NCBI GenBank assembly: GCA_001310555.1
Contig: BAXO01000001.1
Coordinates: 57,064-121,063 of the forward strand
Length of the DNA stretch: 64,000 bases
Source of the DNA: Bacillus sp. JCM 19058
Lineage (GTDB): Bacteria > Bacillota > Bacilli > Bacillales_H > Bacillaceae_D
Direction: 5' to 3'
Below the pieces are notes generated by a model that had not been told where the DNA came from, searched no databases, and saw nothing but the letters and a program-made list of their open reading frames with translations. Made by a program: the position numbers and the translations under genes. This document shows, piece by piece, positions 39,797-49,796 of this stretch (positions within the stretch are counted from its first letter, which is position 1; every line of letters begins with the position of its first letter).

Positions 39797-40555
39797 TTAC
39801 TTCGCTGATTCGTAAGCCTCTTCCAATAATTGACTCATATCATTAACTAAAGTCTTGAGTATTTTTTCGCCTTTCTCCTTGGAAGCCTTCGTCGGATCCC
39901 CGTAAACTCCGCTTCTGCTTAAGTCCCCGAGCGAAATCGTTGTTTTTCCATATAAACGCGGCTTGAATGGGTATTCTTTTACTGCCTTGTCCATTTGGAC
40001 GAGCTCAGGCTTGAGCGCCAGCATTAACGAGGTTTCGAATTCGCACGCATGGATCATTCCGTGCCAGCTCGGTGATTCGCAGTAGCGTTTTATGATTTGC
40101 TCGATCTCTGGATAAAAGAGATAAACGACCGGCATATCGAGCTCGTCCATCAACTCTCGGGTAGCATATTTCATGCTTGCATTATTGGCATCATGACCAT
40201 TGAGAAGGACCAACAATTTAACGCCGTAGCGTTTGACGCTATGGGCAACATCCTTGATGACCGCTTCGACATGATGCTGCTGTAATGAGACTGTACCCGG
40301 AATATTCCGCCATACCCACGAATAGCCAAACGGCAATGTCGGCAATAGCAAAGCGTCTGTCTGTCTCGACAGCTCACGCGAAATCCCTTCAGCGAGAAAG
40401 ATATCGACACCAAGCGGTAAATGGTGACCGTGCTGTTCGGTTGCGCCCAAAGGCAAAATCGCCACTGGAAACTCCTCCAATGCTTGCTGGACATCGTCTC
40501 TAGTCATATGTGTTATTTCTTTAACTTGCTTCATCTCGTCATCCCTCATTTCCAC
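39797..40555 (-). CDS. Creatininase-family amidohydrolase
   Basis: Intact, up to 252 residues (a start at residue 8, after GAGGGATG, is also plausible). Creatininase fold with metal ligands in GATEQHGHHLPLGVD (Glu, His, Asp), LVLLNGHDANN (His) and HACEFETSL (Glu). The family includes creatinine amidohydrolase, formamide hydrolases and enzymes that cleave cyclic amides or lactams. In this operon, with an ascorbate-type PTS and a phosphotriesterase-type hydrolase, it more likely acts on a sugar-derived cyclic compound. The exact reaction cannot be read from sequence. Confidence 0.8.
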   Translation of the reverse strand: MEMRDDEMKQVKEITHMTRDDVQQALEEFPVAILPLGATEQHGHHLPLGVDIFLAEGISRELSRQTDALLLPTLPFGYSWVWRNIPGTVSLQQHHVEAVIKDVAHSVKRYGVKLLVLLNGHDANNASMKYATRELMDELDMPVVYLFYPEIEQIIKRYCESPSWHGMIHACEFETSLMLALKPELVQMDKAVKEYPFKPRLYGKTTISLGDLSRSGVYGDPTKASKEKGEKILKTLVNDMSQLLEEAYESAK

Positions 40556-40706
40556 CTTTTACTACCTATTTCAGCTGCAATAGTCCATCATTAGCATAGC
40601 TGCTGAAGTCATTTTTTTATTGAGGTTACACTCGCCCTTCTACCGAAATACAGCTGTGATTCAATCCAAATGTTTCAGCTTGTTGATTCGAGTTCATTCG
40701 TACTTG

Positions 40707-41621
40707 CTAAAATTGAGCCAACCACCTTGCCGGATTTTCGATAAAGATTGTATCGATTTGCTTTTGCGTCAACCCTTCTGCCAGCAAACGCGGGATAAAC
40801 TTTTTCAGGATATATTCAAAGCCAGGGCCGCCGCCATACGCGTGCAAATAGCTCTGTCTACCCATATCGGCAGAAATGAGAAGCTGCTCAATATAACCGT
40901 TATCGATCATGTTTTTAATTAAATCGACTCGGACACTGTCGGGGTAATATTTTATCTTGCTCATGCCATCAAATTGAACATAAGCACCCCGCTTCGCAAG
41001 CTGTAGATGGTAGTGGCTATCTGCATTACGATCGCTGTGCCCGACAGCAACCTTCGCGAGCTCCACTCCTTCCTCCTCGAGCAAGTCAAGCATTTCCTCG
41101 CCCATCGTTCCGGCTTCCGTATGCAGCCAAACCGGCGCACCTGTCTCGCGCTGTGCCTGAGCCATCGCCCGTGTCACTTTCTCTTCCAATGGATGGATGA
41201 GCTGATCCCAAGAGCCGGCCTTGAGAAAGCCCGCCTTGGCAGAAGTGCCATCCATGCCAATCGTTACATCGCGAACGAGCTTTTGCTTTATTTCTTCTAT
41301 TGTCAAAGAGTTGACCCAGGCTGGGAAATAAATATGCTTATTGAATCCTGTTGTCATTAATACATGGACTCCTGTTTCCTTCGCCATTCGAATCAGCTGC
41401 TTAGCGTCACGACCATAGTCCAAGGTGGTCGCATCAAGCAAAGCGTTTCCGCCGGCATGCTTGAAGCGCCATAGCTCGCTAACGCTCGCTTCATAATCCG
41501 TTAATTCCAAATCCCTGTCCGTTTGACTGGCAGGCGGGTTGGTCCATAAATGTTCATGACTATATGTAAAGCCAAGCTTACTATCCTCAATATCACCTAA
41601 AACGGTGCGAATTTTACTCAT
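40707..41621 (-). CDS. Phosphotriesterase-family hydrolase (probable sugar-phosphate lactonase)
   Basis: Intact, 304 residues from ATG 41621, which follows GAGGAGTG. TIM-barrel metal hydrolase of COG1735: HxH in TYSHEHLW, LLDATTLDYGRDA, a candidate bridging Lys in AGFLKAGS, His in VWLHTEAGTMG and VGHSDRNADSHY, and the late Asp in LLISADMGRQSYL. Members of this family next to ascorbate-type PTS genes have been shown or proposed to hydrolyse phosphorylated sugar lactones, which fits the operon: the PTS would deliver a lactone phosphate or aldonate phosphate. A phosphotriesterase activity proper is unlikely. Confidence 0.8.
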   Translation of the reverse strand: MSKIRTVLGDIEDSKLGFTYSHEHLWTNPPASQTDRDLELTDYEASVSELWRFKHAGGNALLDATTLDYGRDAKQLIRMAKETGVHVLMTTGFNKHIYFPAWVNSLTIEEIKQKLVRDVTIGMDGTSAKAGFLKAGSWDQLIHPLEEKVTRAMAQAQRETGAPVWLHTEAGTMGEEMLDLLEEEGVELAKVAVGHSDRNADSHYHLQLAKRGAYVQFDGMSKIKYYPDSVRVDLIKNMIDNGYIEQLLISADMGRQSYLHAYGGGPGFEYILKKFIPRLLAEGLTQKQIDTIFIENPARWLAQF

Positions 41622-41695
41622 CTCTCTCACTCCTCATAATGTTTTGTCCAGTCAAGCAGAGAACGAACTCCGCTTGACTTTGACTTTCCCATTTA

Positions 41696-42962
41696 TTAAC
41701 CGATGCCAAACAGCATTCCGATCAAACGGATAATAATAACGACAATAATCGCATCCGGAGACGCAAACCACAAGCCTTGTACATCATATAGCCCTACATC
41801 AACTAATGGATAAGCGAGAGCAACAAGCAATGTCCAGCTAAGGCCGAGAATGAAGCCCGAGGTAACCGCTCCGCGCCTGCCCCCCACGGCGTTGCCAAAT
41901 ACTCCAGCAGCACCACCCATAAAGAAAAGGCCGATGACTGAAGGTAATACGACGACAGGCAAAAAGGTTGAAAAGGCAGTGACAATTAGACTTCCGACCA
42001 AGGCAGACAAGAAGCCAACCGTTACAGCGGTTGGTGCATAGGAGAAAAAGATCGGCACATCCAAAGCAGCTTAGCACCCGGGACGAGCTTTTCTCCGATC
42101 CCTTTAAAGGCAGGGACGAGCTCAGCAAGAAACATCCGAACTCCTTGCAGCAGGATCAATATCCCAACGACAAAAAGCAGTGCCGTCATAATCGCGAATT
42201 GGTACGGGTTCTGTCCGCCAGCGATTTCACTCATCGTTGCGGCGTCAACAAAGAAGGAAGTAATAAGATAAATGCCGACCATGACTATTCCCATTAAAAT
42301 ACTCATGTCTTTTAAGAAGTCGAAGGATTTTGGAACTTTCACGTCTTCGATTGATTTATCCTTGTTCCCAACTAAACCCCCGATCCAGCCGGACAGACTA
42401 ATCCAGGAGCTTCCCCAGAATCCGAAAGCGATCGTATCATTTCCAGTAATTTTACGGACAAACGGCTGGGAAATAGCGGGAAAGACCACCATCGAAATCC
42501 CTTGAATAATCGAACCTAACACAATCGTTGTTATGCTCGATAGCCCCATTTGGTGAAAGACGATTGCCATTGTGCCTGCAAACGAAAACATCATATGACC
42601 AGTTAAAAAAAATGTATTTCCATTTAGTAAACCTGGCAATGAGAAGGTTGATAAGAAAAGAAAAGACAAGAATGAAAGCTGTTTCCTTCCCTAAAACGGT
42701 TTGCACAGCGGCAACGAGCGCATTGTCTTCGGCGACGATTCCGGTTAACCCGAATGCTTCGGTAAACATCGTGCTAAAAGGAATTAACGCATTGACAATA
42801 ATATTAACCCCTTGCTGAAGAATCAAAAAAACCGAAAAGCGTTTTAAAGGTTCCTTTAATAATGTCAGATACTGATTTTCGCAAGGCAATTAAACCGACG
42901 GCAGCTATAATTCCTAATATGACAGCCGGATCACTTAATATTGCGACAAAGGTTTCTAACAT
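41696..42962 (-). CDS. Ascorbate-type PTS EIIC component, UlaA/SgaT-like (frame-disrupted)
   Basis: About 422 residues, multi-helix membrane permease. ATG at 42962 directly follows the EIIB stop. The N-terminal ILSDPAVILGIIAAVGLIAL is the UlaA-type segment before helix 2. Later come TGHMMFSFAGTMAIVFHQ, NPYQFAIMTALLFVVGILIL and the hallmark LQGVRMFLAELVPAFKGIGE. Indels near 42860, 42640-42670 and 42050 separate pieces. Transports and, with EIIB/EIIA, phosphorylates its sugar during uptake. The true substrate need not be ascorbate, because the ulaD-F genes for ascorbate breakdown are absent here. Confidence 0.85.
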
Positions 42963-43252
42963 TTATTCGGCCTCCCCCGACAGTTTTTTTCACAACTGGA
43001 AGTACCTTTTCCTCGATTTCCTCTTTATCAAGCAGATTTTGAATAGCCACCACCTGAACGGGCTCCCCGGCTAATTCATCGGCAATCTCGGCTGAAGCTA
43101 CCATAAAGTCGCAATCCTTCCCTTTTGCCGAGCCTAAATCAACAGCCTCCCCTTCGATCTGATAGCCATGCTTTTTTTCCCATCGCCTGCACCTCCATTA
43201 ATAGCATCAAGGACGTGCCAAAGCCCATCCCACATACCGTGACGATCTTCAT
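42963..43252 (-). CDS. Ascorbate-type PTS EIIB component, UlaB/SgaB-like (frame-disrupted)
   Basis: About 96 residues, too short and broken to show as one long frame. It starts MKIVTVCGMGFGTSLMLLME, with the phospho-accepting Cys7 in the CGMGxGTS loop. After a run of seven A near 43175 it continues in another frame with EGEAVDLGSAKGKDCDFMV, VASAEIADELAG and NLLDKEEIEEKVLPVV. Its stop abuts the EIIC start. Receives phosphate from EIIA and passes it to the sugar. Confidence 0.8.
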
Positions 43253-43254
43253 AT

Positions 43255-43695
43255 TTATCCCTCCCCATTTAGAATCGATATGATTTCTTCCTTACTGTCT
43301 GCATTCATAATTGCTGCCAGCTTGTTTTTGTTTCCTAACACTCCTGCTAGGGACTGAAGCATTCCCATATGGCTATCGCTGTCTGTCCCGCAAATGGCGC
43401 AGATGAGCTTAACCGGATCATTCGCTGCATGTCCAAATTGGACAGGCTCTTTCAAACGAACGAGGGAAACCCCTGGCTCGAGCACCCCGTTTTCAGGTCT
43501 GGCATGCGGGATCGCGATCTGAGGAGCAATGACGATATAAGGTCCGATTTCCTGAAAAGCTTGAACCATCGCGTCAATATAACGTTCTTCAACCTTATTT
43601 GTCTGTACGAGTAACTCTCCCGCTGCCTTAATGGCGTCTTCTGGGCTGTTTGCCTGGTAATTCAGACTTATATCAGCCGATGTTAATGAAAGCAT
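43255..43695 (-). CDS. PTS EIIA component, mannitol/ascorbate (UlaC) type
   Basis: Intact, about 146 residues from the ATG at 43695, which follows AGGAGTG; a longer in-frame reading to 43803 overlaps the regulator gene and lacks a ribosome site. The phospho-accepting His is in IAPQIAIPHARPENGV. C-terminal LQSLAGVLGNKNKLAAI and SKEEIISIL fit the PTS_EIIA_2 fold. Cytoplasmic; takes phosphate from HPr. Two bases separate it from the EIIB gene. Confidence 0.9.
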   Translation of the reverse strand: MLSLTSADISLNYQANSPEDAIKAAGELLVQTNKVEERYIDAMVQAFQEIGPYIVIAPQIAIPHARPENGVLEPGVSLVRLKEPVQFGHAANDPVKLICAICGTDSDSHMGMLQSLAGVLGNKNKLAAIMNADSKEEIISILNGEG

Positions 43696-43732
43696 GTGAT
43701 CACTCCTGGATAAATAGTCCTTCGTTACATGT

Positions 43733-44458
43733 TTAATTTTGTTCGAAATTCTTAATTTTATTCCTGCCGAGAAGGTCAATGACGTATTGATATCTATCAG
43801 CACGGTTTACCATTTTAACGAGCTCAAACGGCCTTCCATCCGGGAGGTATGAAATACGGGTAATATAAAGCAAAGCTGCATCCGGCTCCACCTCCAGCTC
43901 AATCGCTTCCAACTCATTTGCATTTTTTGCCTGGATGCTTTCGCGCGCTCGCTCTAGCGTAATTCCGTACTCCTCTTCCAGAACCTCATACCAAGATTCT
44001 TTCGACAATCCCTTCTCCAAAAATCCAGGGACAAACCGTGAACGAAAGTAATTAATCATAATATTGACAGGCTCTCCATCGGCAATTCGAAGCCTCTTTA
44101 GGCAAATAAGCTTCTCACCTTTGGCTAAATCCAATTGTTCAGCCAGTTTTCTTGATGGGTTTATTTCCCGTATCATTAAATTTTTTGTTTCAATTTGCCT
44201 CCCTTTTGAGCGCATTTCCTCCGTCCAGCTTGTAATTTTTCCAGCTTTTTGGATAATCTTTCGTGACTGAACAAAAGTCCCCTTCCCTTGAACCTTTGCG
44301 ACAATTCCTTCCTTGACTAGCTCTTCAATCGTTTTCCGAACCGTAATCCGACTGACGCCATACGCTTTTTCAATTTCTGCTTCAATCGGAAGGGCATCCC
44401 CCTCCTTGAAATTCTCTTCAATCTCTTCTAATAACACGGCCTTTAATTGCATATACAA
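43733..44458 (-). CDS. GntR-family regulator with UTRA domain
   Basis: Intact as read, 241 residues. GntR winged helix (ALPIEAEIEKAYGVSRITVR, KTIEELVKEGIVAKVQGKG) and a C-terminal UTRA effector domain (LKRLRIADGEPVNIMINYF, LLYITRISYLPDGRPFELVK) that usually binds a phosphorylated sugar. The frame extends upstream to about 44500 (RHSKQPLY before MQLKA) without a standard ATG, so the start may be a TTG near 44464 or lie behind an indel. First gene of the PTS operon, with a strong palindromic operator just upstream; it probably represses until the phosphorylated sugar accumulates. Confidence 0.85.
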   Translation of the reverse strand: MYMQLKAVLLEEIEENFKEGDALPIEAEIEKAYGVSRITVRKTIEELVKEGIVAKVQGKGTFVQSRKIIQKAGKITSWTEEMRSKGRQIETKNLMIREINPSRKLAEQLDLAKGEKLICLKRLRIADGEPVNIMINYFRSRFVPGFLEKGLSKESWYEVLEEEYGITLERARESIQAKNANELEAIELEVEPDAALLYITRISYLPDGRPFELVKMVNRADRYQYVIDLLGRNKIKNFEQN

Positions 44459-44507
44459 AGGCTGCTTTGAGTGTCTATTTAGCCTGCTAACGGTATTTGC
44501 CTCCTTT

Positions 44508-44554
44508 CATCATGATGTATTACATATTTATTATGATACATCATGATGTATCAT
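44508..44554. promoter_or_regulatory. Double palindromic operator of the GntR-regulated PTS operon
   Basis: A perfect 22-base palindrome at 44533-44554 (core ATCATGATGTAT with mirrored flanks) and a second partial copy, CATCATGATGTAT at 44508-44520 and again at 44539-44551. The two 13-base copies are 31 bases apart, about three helical turns, so two dimers could bind on one face. Located about 50 bases upstream of the regulator's first ATG, over the promoter region. Confidence 0.7.
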
Positions 44555-45029
44555 GTCAATATAAGCGCTTACAAAAAAATTCTGCCAATTTGAGGAAATG
44601 CACTCGCTCTCCCTTTGGGACGAGGATCGTTAGGAATTAGCGCACTGGGCTTGGGCACATAATTATCGATATCTTTGACGTAAGCCCGCTCGTTTAGAGC
44701 AAATGTGATACTCTCATGCAAATGTTCAACTAACAACAAAAAAGCCGAAAACCGGCTTCATTGTTGTCGGCAAGCATGTATTTAATGCCCTTCGAATCCA
44801 ATGATTACGCGTAAGCTCTGAATAAGATCATTTGCTCATTGGTTCCACTCTATAGGGGCCTTCCAAACGGGCAGCTGGTAAGCCTTCGTCGGACAAAATC
44901 CTCCTAGCTTACCGGGGCCTTTACACCCGCAGGAGTCGACTCCTGTCGTTTCAGTCTTGACAATTGCAATTGAATTAACGAGCAATTCTGTGATGTTCGG
45001 ATTTTGAAATAGACATTTACGAAATTGAC
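44555..45029. other. Intergenic stretch between the two sugar operons
   Basis: A short hairpin-like GCCGAAAACCGGC (about 44743-44755) could be the terminator of the operon above. A 65-codon minus-strand frame at 44836-45033 has a Cys/Gly patch but no ribosome site and no known family, so I do not call it a gene. Confidence 0.35.
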
Positions 45030-45891
45030 TCATTCATATAGTTTATACAATGCACTATGATCGAACGCTCCTCCCTCCCTATCCATTAGCCGCGTAAACA
45101 TATGATGGATTTCTTTACTAAGTGGCAGCCAAGCATTCGTCTCTTCCGCCCTTTTTAATGCATTGCTCAAATCCTTTCGATGCAACTCCACCCGAAAGCC
45201 TGGAGCAAAGTCTCCTTTTTTTTACATTTGACAGTTTCATATCAAGCACCTTACTGCCCGCAAGCCCATGCTTAATTGCTTCATAAGCCACTTCCGGATG
45301 AACGCCAGCTTTTTTTCCAAATGCTAGCGCTTCGCTCATTGCACCTATATGGATGGCAACCATAATTTGATTGATGAGCTTAACTGTATTTCCAGCACCT
45401 ACCTGTTCACCGACATGTGTGATCGATTTCCCTAACGCCTTAAAAACGGTGTAAGTACGGTTGAAAATGGCGAGAGGCCCGCCAACCATGATAGCTAGCT
45501 CAGCGGCAATCGCACCAGCCTCGCCCCCACTAACAGGAGCATCTAACATGTAGCCGCCCTTCCCCCTGACAAGCTGGTCTAACATATTTGATACACCAGG
45601 ATCAATCGAACTCATATCGATGACAATCGTCCTTCTGTTAGCCCTGATAATAAGCCTTGTTTTCCTTTAAAAACCGATTCGACATCAGGTGAATCGGGCA
45701 GCATCGTAATGATGACATCTGACTGCTGGGCAATTTGCTTTGGGCTCTCACCAGACTCGGCACCATGATCGATTAATTCCACTACCGCAGGCTGGCTACG
45801 GTTGAAAACAGTTAGCGAATACCCTTCGTCAATTAAGTTTTTTTGCCATTGGTTTGCCCATAATGCCAAGGCCAATAAATCCAATTCTCAT
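45030..45891 (-). CDS. 2-hydroxy-3-oxopropionate (tartronate semialdehyde) reductase-like (frame-disrupted)
   Basis: About 287 residues of the beta-hydroxyacid dehydrogenase family. The Rossmann start GFIGLGIMGKPMA is in the first frame. After a run of seven A near 45848 come VFNRSQPAVVEL and DVIITMLPDSPDVESV, then DAPVSGGEAGA (substrate loop) and the catalytic Lys in GAGNTVKLINQIM. A last frame change near 45220 leads to RKDLSNALKRAEETNAWLPL and the stop at 45030. Reduces tartronate semialdehyde to glycerate with NAD(P)H in the GarR/GlxR branch. With the glycerate kinase at 53240 it completes a route to phosphoglycerate. Confidence 0.75.
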
Positions 45892-45892
45892 A

Positions 45893-47893
45893 TCAAACCA
45901 TCCTTTCTAACGGCTTTTGCGTGATAGCTAACGAGGCAAACATAGACAGTTGCTCAATATGAATCGTCGTTTCATCTGCCCCAGAAGTAAACTCGATCTC
46001 CTTCCCATCCAGCAAATCCTCTACATGTGTGACATTTACGATGTCTTTCAATGTCACTGCTAAATTGGATATACTGAGCGGTTTAGCGTAAGTCATCCCA
46101 TTAAAACCTGATAAATTCAATGCTTGCAGCAGGAATTTATTTTCTGCTATTTTGTTAAAAAAATAGTTCTACGGACTGGGGAGCATTTGTCGTTAACAAT
46201 TGATCCTGGGCCCTATCTCACCCATCACATCAAAAAAGGCATGCTTATAATCCTCAAATCCTAACGTATAATACAACCGCCCCACCTCCCATGGTAAATA
46301 GGCGTGAGAGGAGCTGCCTTTTTCAATGATTCCGACTCCCGCAAGCTGTGTCTCCTTATGCCCACCGCTTCTTTCTGGCGGTCCGTAGATGGCAGGTGTC
46401 ATAAAGGAAAGGGCCGTTTTCGTTTCGGGTGCAAATTCAATTTCTGAAATCCCTCCCTCTAAGGCAATCCTCCCTTTTCGGTCAAAGCTTTTCATTATTG
46501 GCCCTTTTGTTTCTAAGTATGCCGAATGAGTATGAACGCCATTGTCCAGTGCTTTTGCTGAGAATAACTTCTGGACGATCCTCGCATCCAATTTGCTCGT
46601 AGCAACTATGGAAATTCCCTGTTGCTGCAATTCCGCGAGCAAGTCGATCGTTTCCCCATCTACTTGTGCAAGATGGGGTAGCAGGATGGTCCGATATTGT
46701 CCCAGCCGTTCTTTAAGGTGAGGGAGTTGATGCTGTTGGATAACATCAAATTGCTGATGTTCTTCCTTTAGCATTTTGAAAATTCCTAAATACTCAGTCA
46801 ATTGCTCTGCTGCAGGCTTCTCTGGTTTAATGAGAGCAATCTTTGCAACGGACGTTAATGAACCATAGTACGCTTCATTTTTTTGGTGGAATTGGTAAAT
46901 GTCAGATACGACTTTCTCGTGCTCCCTATCAGGTAGTCAGTGAATACGCCAATAATGCAGAAGCTCAACCCTGATCCGCTTGCAATGCTTTGATACAACC
47001 GGATGGCGACTTCGTATTCGGAAACGCCAACAAATCGATGGGACAGATCGACGGCATTAATGCATATATTACTTACGCATTTATCGTGCCATGTGTCCTG
47101 TGTTGATTTCACATTCTCAGAAGCGGAATAAATCCATTTCGGCAAAGGGCGGAATAGAGCGGTATTCGATTCGTGTTTTACGATGTCTACTTTATGATGG
47201 TGATAAGTGGCAATGGCAATATCGGGCCTTTTCCCTTTCACTAATGCGTGTATTCGGTCGAGCATCTCTTTTGTTGTTTCATCCTGAAACTCTCGATAAG
47301 CTCTAAGTATGCTCTCGTCATCTTCGTTCGGGTGCGGGATGGGCAATCCAAATTTCTCATTAAATTGCCGCTGGCAGTTATCACAGTAGCATCGACCATA
47401 ATAAGTTCCGCTATAATCCCTTGTTTGGTAACCAAACATATTAAAAAAAGATTCCATCGACCGGGTAATTCGAGATGACTTCATCGATGATTTTTAGCGA
47501 ATAGTCTCGTTGATAGCCACCGTTCACACAAGTATGAACAATGCCATGGTAATTGACCTCCTTTCCTTCATAGGTTCGGTAAAACCATTCCGGTCGTTCA
47601 AAAAATAACTGCTCTTGGGCTTTGCTAAAATCAAAGCGCACGATGACTTTCAGATCGGCTTTCTTCGCTTTGGCACATACTTCCTTAATTAAATCTTGGC
47701 TCTGACCTGGCGCGCGATACTGATAAGCTAGTTTAGTAGGATAAAAGGAAACGATTCCGCCCGCATTAATGAGCAGTGCATTAGCTGAATATTGTACTAA
47801 TGTTCCGAATAATTCTTCTACATCTAGGTTCATATCCGTTTCGCGAAGGTTCGTCTGAATTAATCGCATCTTGTTTTTTTTCCACCATGACAT
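45893..47893 (-). CDS. Putative glycoside hydrolase, GHL6-type, copy 1 (frame-disrupted)
   Basis: About 667 residues, no signal peptide. N-terminal TIM-barrel like the hypothetical glycosyl hydrolase 6 group: LIQTNLRETDMNLDVEELFG, VKADLKVIVRFDFSKAQEQL-like, PVDGIFFNMFGYQTRDYSG and a Cys cluster CYCDNCQRQF. A beta-galactosidase trimerisation-like domain follows (about 370-560; AAEQLTEYLGIFKML, YRTILLPHLAQVDG, HAYLPWEVGRLYY), then a small beta domain. Start ATG 47893 follows GAGGAGTG. Indels near 47450, 46900 and 46190. Cytoplasmic, so it would act on imported oligosaccharides. The closest relative in the window is the gene at 51275. Confidence 0.7.
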
Positions 47894-47918
47894 TACGAAT
47901 ACACTCCTCGTATTTGAA

Positions 47919-48798
47919 TTAGCCTTTCACTGATCCGAGCATAACACCTTTTGCAAAATATTTCTGTAAAAAAAGGATAGACTACAAGAATGGGAAGCAA
48001 CGCCAACACGATTGATGCCATTCGAATCGTCTCAGAAGGCAGGCTACCTTCTACGCCTACCGCCTCTCCAGCAGCTCCATGACCGCCAGAGTCGACAACT
48101 AATGAAGCGACAAGCACTTGCAGCGTCCATTTTGTATGGTCCGTTAAATAGATTAATGCATTAAAATACGTATTCCAATGCATGACAGCAAAGAATAGCG
48201 TAAATGTCGCTACGGCAGGCAAGGATAACGGGACAATAATTCTAATAAATACGCCAATATCATTGCACCCATCTATTTTGGCCTGCTCCTCCAACTCTTG
48301 CGGCAGCGCGTCCATAAAGCTTTTGACCACAATAAGACTCCAAGCATTGGTCAGGTTTGGCCAGATAAGCGCCCAATGTGAATTGATTAATCCAAGCTTT
48401 TGTACGAGTAAATAATTGGGGACAATTCCCGCGCTAAAGACAAATGTAAAAATCACCGAAAAAAAGAATGAGATTTCTGCCTGGCATCTCCTTTTTAGTT
48501 AGCGCATAAGCCATTGTGAATGTGACTAGCAAATTTAACCCTGTGCCTACGAACGTAATAAACACCGTGTTCTGTAATGCGCTTTGGAAACTATTTGTCG
48601 AGAGCAGGTAGCGATAGGAATCGAATGACCACTCCTTCGGCAGCAAAGTAAACTCGAAGGCACATAGGCCGAGGGAGAAGTAAACGAAATGCTAATAATA
48701 TAAATAAATGGAAATAAACAAGTGAGCGAAATTACCATTAAAAGCGAATAGTTTATCCAGTCGCCAATCGTCAGGCCTTTCTTAAGAACAAAACTCAT
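47919..48798 (-). CDS. Carbohydrate ABC permease, LplC/YtcP-like (frame-disrupted)
   Basis: About 293 residues, MalG-type. Six helices with FPFIYIISISFTSPSAYV, the family's LLPKEWSFDSYRYLL loop, TFTMAYALTKKEMPGRNLIL and the EAA motif EEQAKIDGCNDIGVFIRIIV. Indels near 48650, 48475 and 47955; the corrected C-terminus QKYFAKGVMLGSVKG ends at 47919. Partner of the permease at 48812 and the lipoprotein at 49797. The ATPase is not in this cluster, as usual for LplABC systems that share MsmX. Confidence 0.8.
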
Positions 48799-48811
48799 TC
48801 GAGTCCTCCTT

Positions 48812-49764
48812 TCAATAAATCCCTTCTTGCCCTAGTTTTTTCACAATATAATTAGCAGATACAATCAAGATAAGCCCCACCAGTCCTTTAAACAAGCCAA
48901 CGGCTACACCAACGCTAATTCTTCCGCGCAAAATCCCATGATTGTACGCATACGTATCAAATATTTCTGCAACATCCATTACAAGCGGGTTCATCATTAA
49001 AATAATCTGCTCAAAGCCGACGTCAGCAAAATTGCCTAACCGCAAAATTAAAAGGATAATAATCACTGGTCGTATTGCTGGCAATGTAATATGCCAAATT
49101 TGCCTTAAGCGGCTGGCTCCGTCTATGACTGCCGCTTCATACCGTTGCGGGTCGACTCCTGCCATAGCAGCTAAAAAGATGATCGTCCCCCAGCCTGCAT
49201 CCTTCCATATGTTCTGGGTGGTGATAATCCCCCAAAAATAACTAGGGTTCGTTAAAAAAAGAGATCGGCTGATAACCAAGTGCATTTAATCCTTTATTTA
49301 ATAAACCTACGTCAGCTGATATCATGAAAAATGTCATCCCAACTATGACAACCCAAGATAAGAAATGAGGCAAGTAAACGATCGATTGATTGATTCTTTT
49401 AAATGCCTCATGCCGTACCTCATTAAGCATCAAAGCTAATAAAATAGGGATAGGAAAAAAAGAAAATAAGCAACATCATATTAATGACTAACGTATTTCG
49501 AAGCATCGTATAAAAATAAGAGTTCCCAAATAAATTAGCAAAGTGGTCAAACCCCACCCAGGGGCTGCCGAAGACCCCCTGGTATGGGCTATACTCTTGG
49601 AAGGCTAAAACGAGCCCCCATAAAGGAACATACTTAAAAATCAAAAAGTAGACAAAGCCAGGAAGCACAAGCAAATAGATATAACGGTACTTCACAATAC
49701 GTGTCCATAAGCTTGAGTTATGTTTTCCCCTTCGTTTAATTGTGGCTACAGTCTCTGTTTTCAT
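48812..49764 (-). CDS. Carbohydrate ABC permease, LplB-like (frame-disrupted)
   Basis: About 317 residues, MalF-type of the LplB/YtcP group. Read in three pieces: 49423-49764 (YRYIYLLVLPGFVYFLIFKY, VPLWGLVLAFQEYSPYQGVF), 49242-49433 (MLNEVRHEAFKRINQSIVYL) and 48812-49285 (EAAVIDGASRLRQIWHITLP as EAA motif). The PYQGVFGSPWVGFDHF loop is characteristic of LplB proteins. Breaks fall at A/T runs near 49455 and 49255. Imports oligosaccharides together with LplC and the SBP. Confidence 0.8.
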
Positions 49765-49796
49765 GTTTTTCCCCCTAGAAGACGATCTTGCAACAG

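Noticed and set aside
44836..45033. 65-codon minus-strand frame with a Cys/Gly-rich patch, resembling a small peptide precursor
   Set aside because: No ribosome site, it abuts the reductase stop, and I recognise no family or processing motif.
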